Positions 62,734 through 64,000 of a stretch of 64,000 nt of DNA are shown here, piece after piece. Origin of the DNA: Fusobacterium sp. JB019 (GTDB lineage: Bacteria > Fusobacteriota > Fusobacteriia > Fusobacteriales > Fusobacteriaceae); the NCBI GenBank assembly GCA_030673965.1, contig JAUTCN010000002.1, positions 124,001 through 188,000 on the forward strand, written 5' to 3'. The notes beneath the pieces were generated by a model. The model was not told the DNA's origin. It worked only from the letters and a program-made list of their open reading frames with translations, and did no database searches. The first letter of the stretch is position 1. Every line of letters begins with the position of its first letter. The position numbers were made by a program, and so were the translations under genes.

Positions 62734-62928
62734 ATGAAATATTATATTAACAAAAAAACTCAAGAAGTATTTAAGGAATCTTGTAACGAGTGTGGTTGTA
62801 CTGATGATATGGTTCTTTTAGGAAATTTTGAATATGTTAGCGAAGCTGTGGAAGCAGCTAAAGCAAAAGGATATCCTAAAGCTGATGGTTCTGCTTACGA
62901 TAGTTTAAATTGTCATACCAAAGATTAG
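62734..62928 (+). CDS. Cys-containing microprotein, 64 aa (paralogue of the gene at 9616)
   Basis: Starts MKYYINKKTQEVFKESC; C17, C20, C22 and C60-H61 could form a metal site. It shares the frame of the 9616 protein: YIN..T.E[IV], C17, a V.LGN[YF] strand, and a helix with SEAVEAA. AAGGAG precedes the ATG. A terminator follows. Function unknown. Confidence 0.75.
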   Translation: MKYYINKKTQEVFKESCNECGCTDDMVLLGNFEYVSEAVEAAKAKGYPKADGSAYDSLNCHTKD

Positions 62929-62948
62929 TTTATTTATAAATTCTTTTT

Positions 62949-62975
62949 AAGGTCTAGTTATCTAGACCTTTTTTG
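62949..62975 (+). terminator. Terminator of unit L
   Basis: AAGGTCTAG-TTAT-CTAGACCTT followed by Ts; closely like the hairpins of units B, F and G. Confidence 0.85.
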
Positions 62976-63022
62976 TTTAAATTGATGCGTTATTTAATAT
63001 ACTTGAATAGGAGATGAGCTTC

Positions 63023-64000
63023 ATGAAAAAGATTGCTTTTTTTGATTTTAAGCCTTATGATAAGGAATGGTTTGGGAAACTTAATAAAAATTATGAATTT
63101 ATATTTATTGAAGGAAAATTAAATTCTAGAACAGCTTTATTAGCTAAAGGATGTGAAGCTATTTGTGGATTTGCCCATGATGATATAGGAAAAGAAACTA
63201 TTGATGCTTTATATGACGTTGGTGTTAGAGCAATTGCCTTAAGATGTGCAGGATTTAATAATGTAGATTTCAAAGCAGCTTACGGAAAAATAAATATAAT
63301 GAGAGTTCCAGCTTATTCACCTTATTCAGTGGCAGAACATGCTATGGCATTATTACTTACTTTAAATAGAAAAATACATAAATCATATAACAGAACAAGA
63401 GATTTTAATTTCAGTCTTTCTGGACTTATGGGAATGGATCTTCACGGGAAGACAGTTGGAGTAATAGGAACTGGTAAAATTGGAAAAATATTTATAAATA
63501 TTTGCAAAGGATTTGGAATGAAGGTGCTTGCCTATGATTTATATCCTGATAAAAAAGTGGACATAAATTATGTTGATTTGGATACTATATTTAAAGAAAG
63601 TGATGTTATATCTTTACATTGTCCATTAACAGAGGAAACAAAATATTTATTATCAGAAGAAGCCTTTAATAAAATGAAAGAAGGAGTATATATTATAAAT
63701 ACATCTAGAGGAGGACTTCTTGAAAGTGAAGCTTTACTAAAAGCTTTAACAAGTAAAAAAGTTGCAGGGGCAGGACTTGATGTGTATGAAGAAGAAGGAG
63801 ACTTATTCTATGAAGATTTTTCAAATACAATAATAGATGATGATACTCTATCTCTACTAGTTTCTAAACCAAATGTACTTATGACCTCTCATCAAGGATT
63901 CTTTACTAAGGAAGCTTTAAAAAATATAGCAAAAGTAACAATAGAAAACTTTGATGAATATTTTGCTGGTGGAAAACTAACTAATGAAATTTGTTATCAC
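63023..64000 (+). CDS. D-lactate dehydrogenase (NAD-dependent), last residues outside window
   Basis: 326 codons are visible with no stop; E. coli LdhA has 329, so only the very end is missing. ALRCAGFNNVD, VPAYSPYSVAEHAMALLL, the NAD loop GVIGTGKIGKIF and INTSRGGLLES (active-site Arg region) are present. EEEGD and the catalytic-His motif MTSHQGFFT follow, matching the LdhA subfamily of D-2-hydroxyacid dehydrogenases. It reduces pyruvate to D-lactate. ATG 63023 is nine bases from AGGAG; ATG 63014 touches that site. Confidence 0.92.
   Translation, partial: MKKIAFFDFKPYDKEWFGKLNKNYEFIFIEGKLNSRTALLAKGCEAICGFAHDDIGKETIDALYDVGVRAIALRCAGFNNVDFKAAYGKINIMRVPAYSPYSVAEHAMALLLTLNRKIHKSYNRTRDFNFSLSGLMGMDLHGKTVGVIGTGKIGKIFINICKGFGMKVLAYDLYPDKKVDINYVDLDTIFKESDVISLHCPLTEETKYLLSEEAFNKMKEGVYIINTSRGGLLESEALLKALTSKKVAGAGLDVYEEEGDLFYEDFSNTIIDDDTLSLLVSKPNVLMTSHQGFFTKEALKNIAKVTIENFDEYFAGGKLTNEICYH

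Overview
The window is 64 kb of a very AT-rich, gene-dense bacterial chromosome. Short intergenic gaps, GGAGG ribosome binding sites, an outer-membrane beta-barrel gene, and anaerobic genes (class III ribonucleotide reductase, desulfoferrodoxin, fumarase/aspartase/malic enzyme, a TAXI-TRAP transporter) point to an anaerobic Gram-negative of the Fusobacteriota, probably Fusobacteriaceae. That placement is an inference from gene content and composition; there is no rRNA in the window.

Layout. 1-2.1 kb: end of an aromatic operon (prephenate dehydratase tail, a fused shikimate dehydrogenase-shikimate kinase, dehydroquinase). 2.1-7.2 kb: universal stress protein, DMT exporter, an alkaline phosphatase behind a Pho-box-like operator, and an NSS transporter with a 32-aa MetS-like partner. 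7.2-13.4 kb is the accessory part: small hypothetical genes, two CRISPR arrays on the minus strand, and a family of very short transcription units. Each unit has TTGACA, exactly 17 bp, a TATNNN-type -10, about 50-75 nt, then a terminator. A tRNA-Leu(CAA) closes the region.

13.5-26 kb: alanyl-tRNA editing protein, rlmN, PBP1A, an aminotransferase, a DUF1850-TAXI-TRAP operon, YoaK-like protein, split ThrE exporter and an S4 protein. 26-30 kb: a receptor-diguanylate cyclase, then an isolated cas6-cas1 pair. 30-43.7 kb: proC, a FetAB-like exporter, a complete PTS operon with its BglG-type regulator and a PfkB kinase, a cation/H+ antiporter, purine nucleoside phosphorylase, and nrdD-nrdG behind a pair of NrdR-like boxes. 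43.8-50.3 kb: two large hybrid histidine kinases. 50.3-57.5 kb: desulfoferrodoxin, a TrkA-C membrane protein that seems to start at AUA, malic enzyme, fumarase, aspartase, and an ArsR-permease-thioredoxin operon. 57.5-64 kb: outer membrane protein, a FeoA-FeoB fusion, an M42 aminopeptidase, an acyl-carrier-like protein, a second small Cys protein, and a D-lactate dehydrogenase cut by the window edge.

How the genes work together. Aspartase, fumarase and malic enzyme would convert aspartate to fumarate, malate and pyruvate, and D-lactate dehydrogenase could reduce the pyruvate. cas6 and cas1 lie about 16 kb from the arrays, and no interference genes are present, so the arrays would depend on genes elsewhere.

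The most unusual part is 7.2-13.1 kb. The short promoter-terminator units are repeated, partly as near copies, next to duplicated CRISPR array/leader blocks. Some carry a GAGG-TAT-CCTC palindrome over the -10. The same promoter type drives small ORFs, including two related Cys-containing microproteins 53 kb apart.
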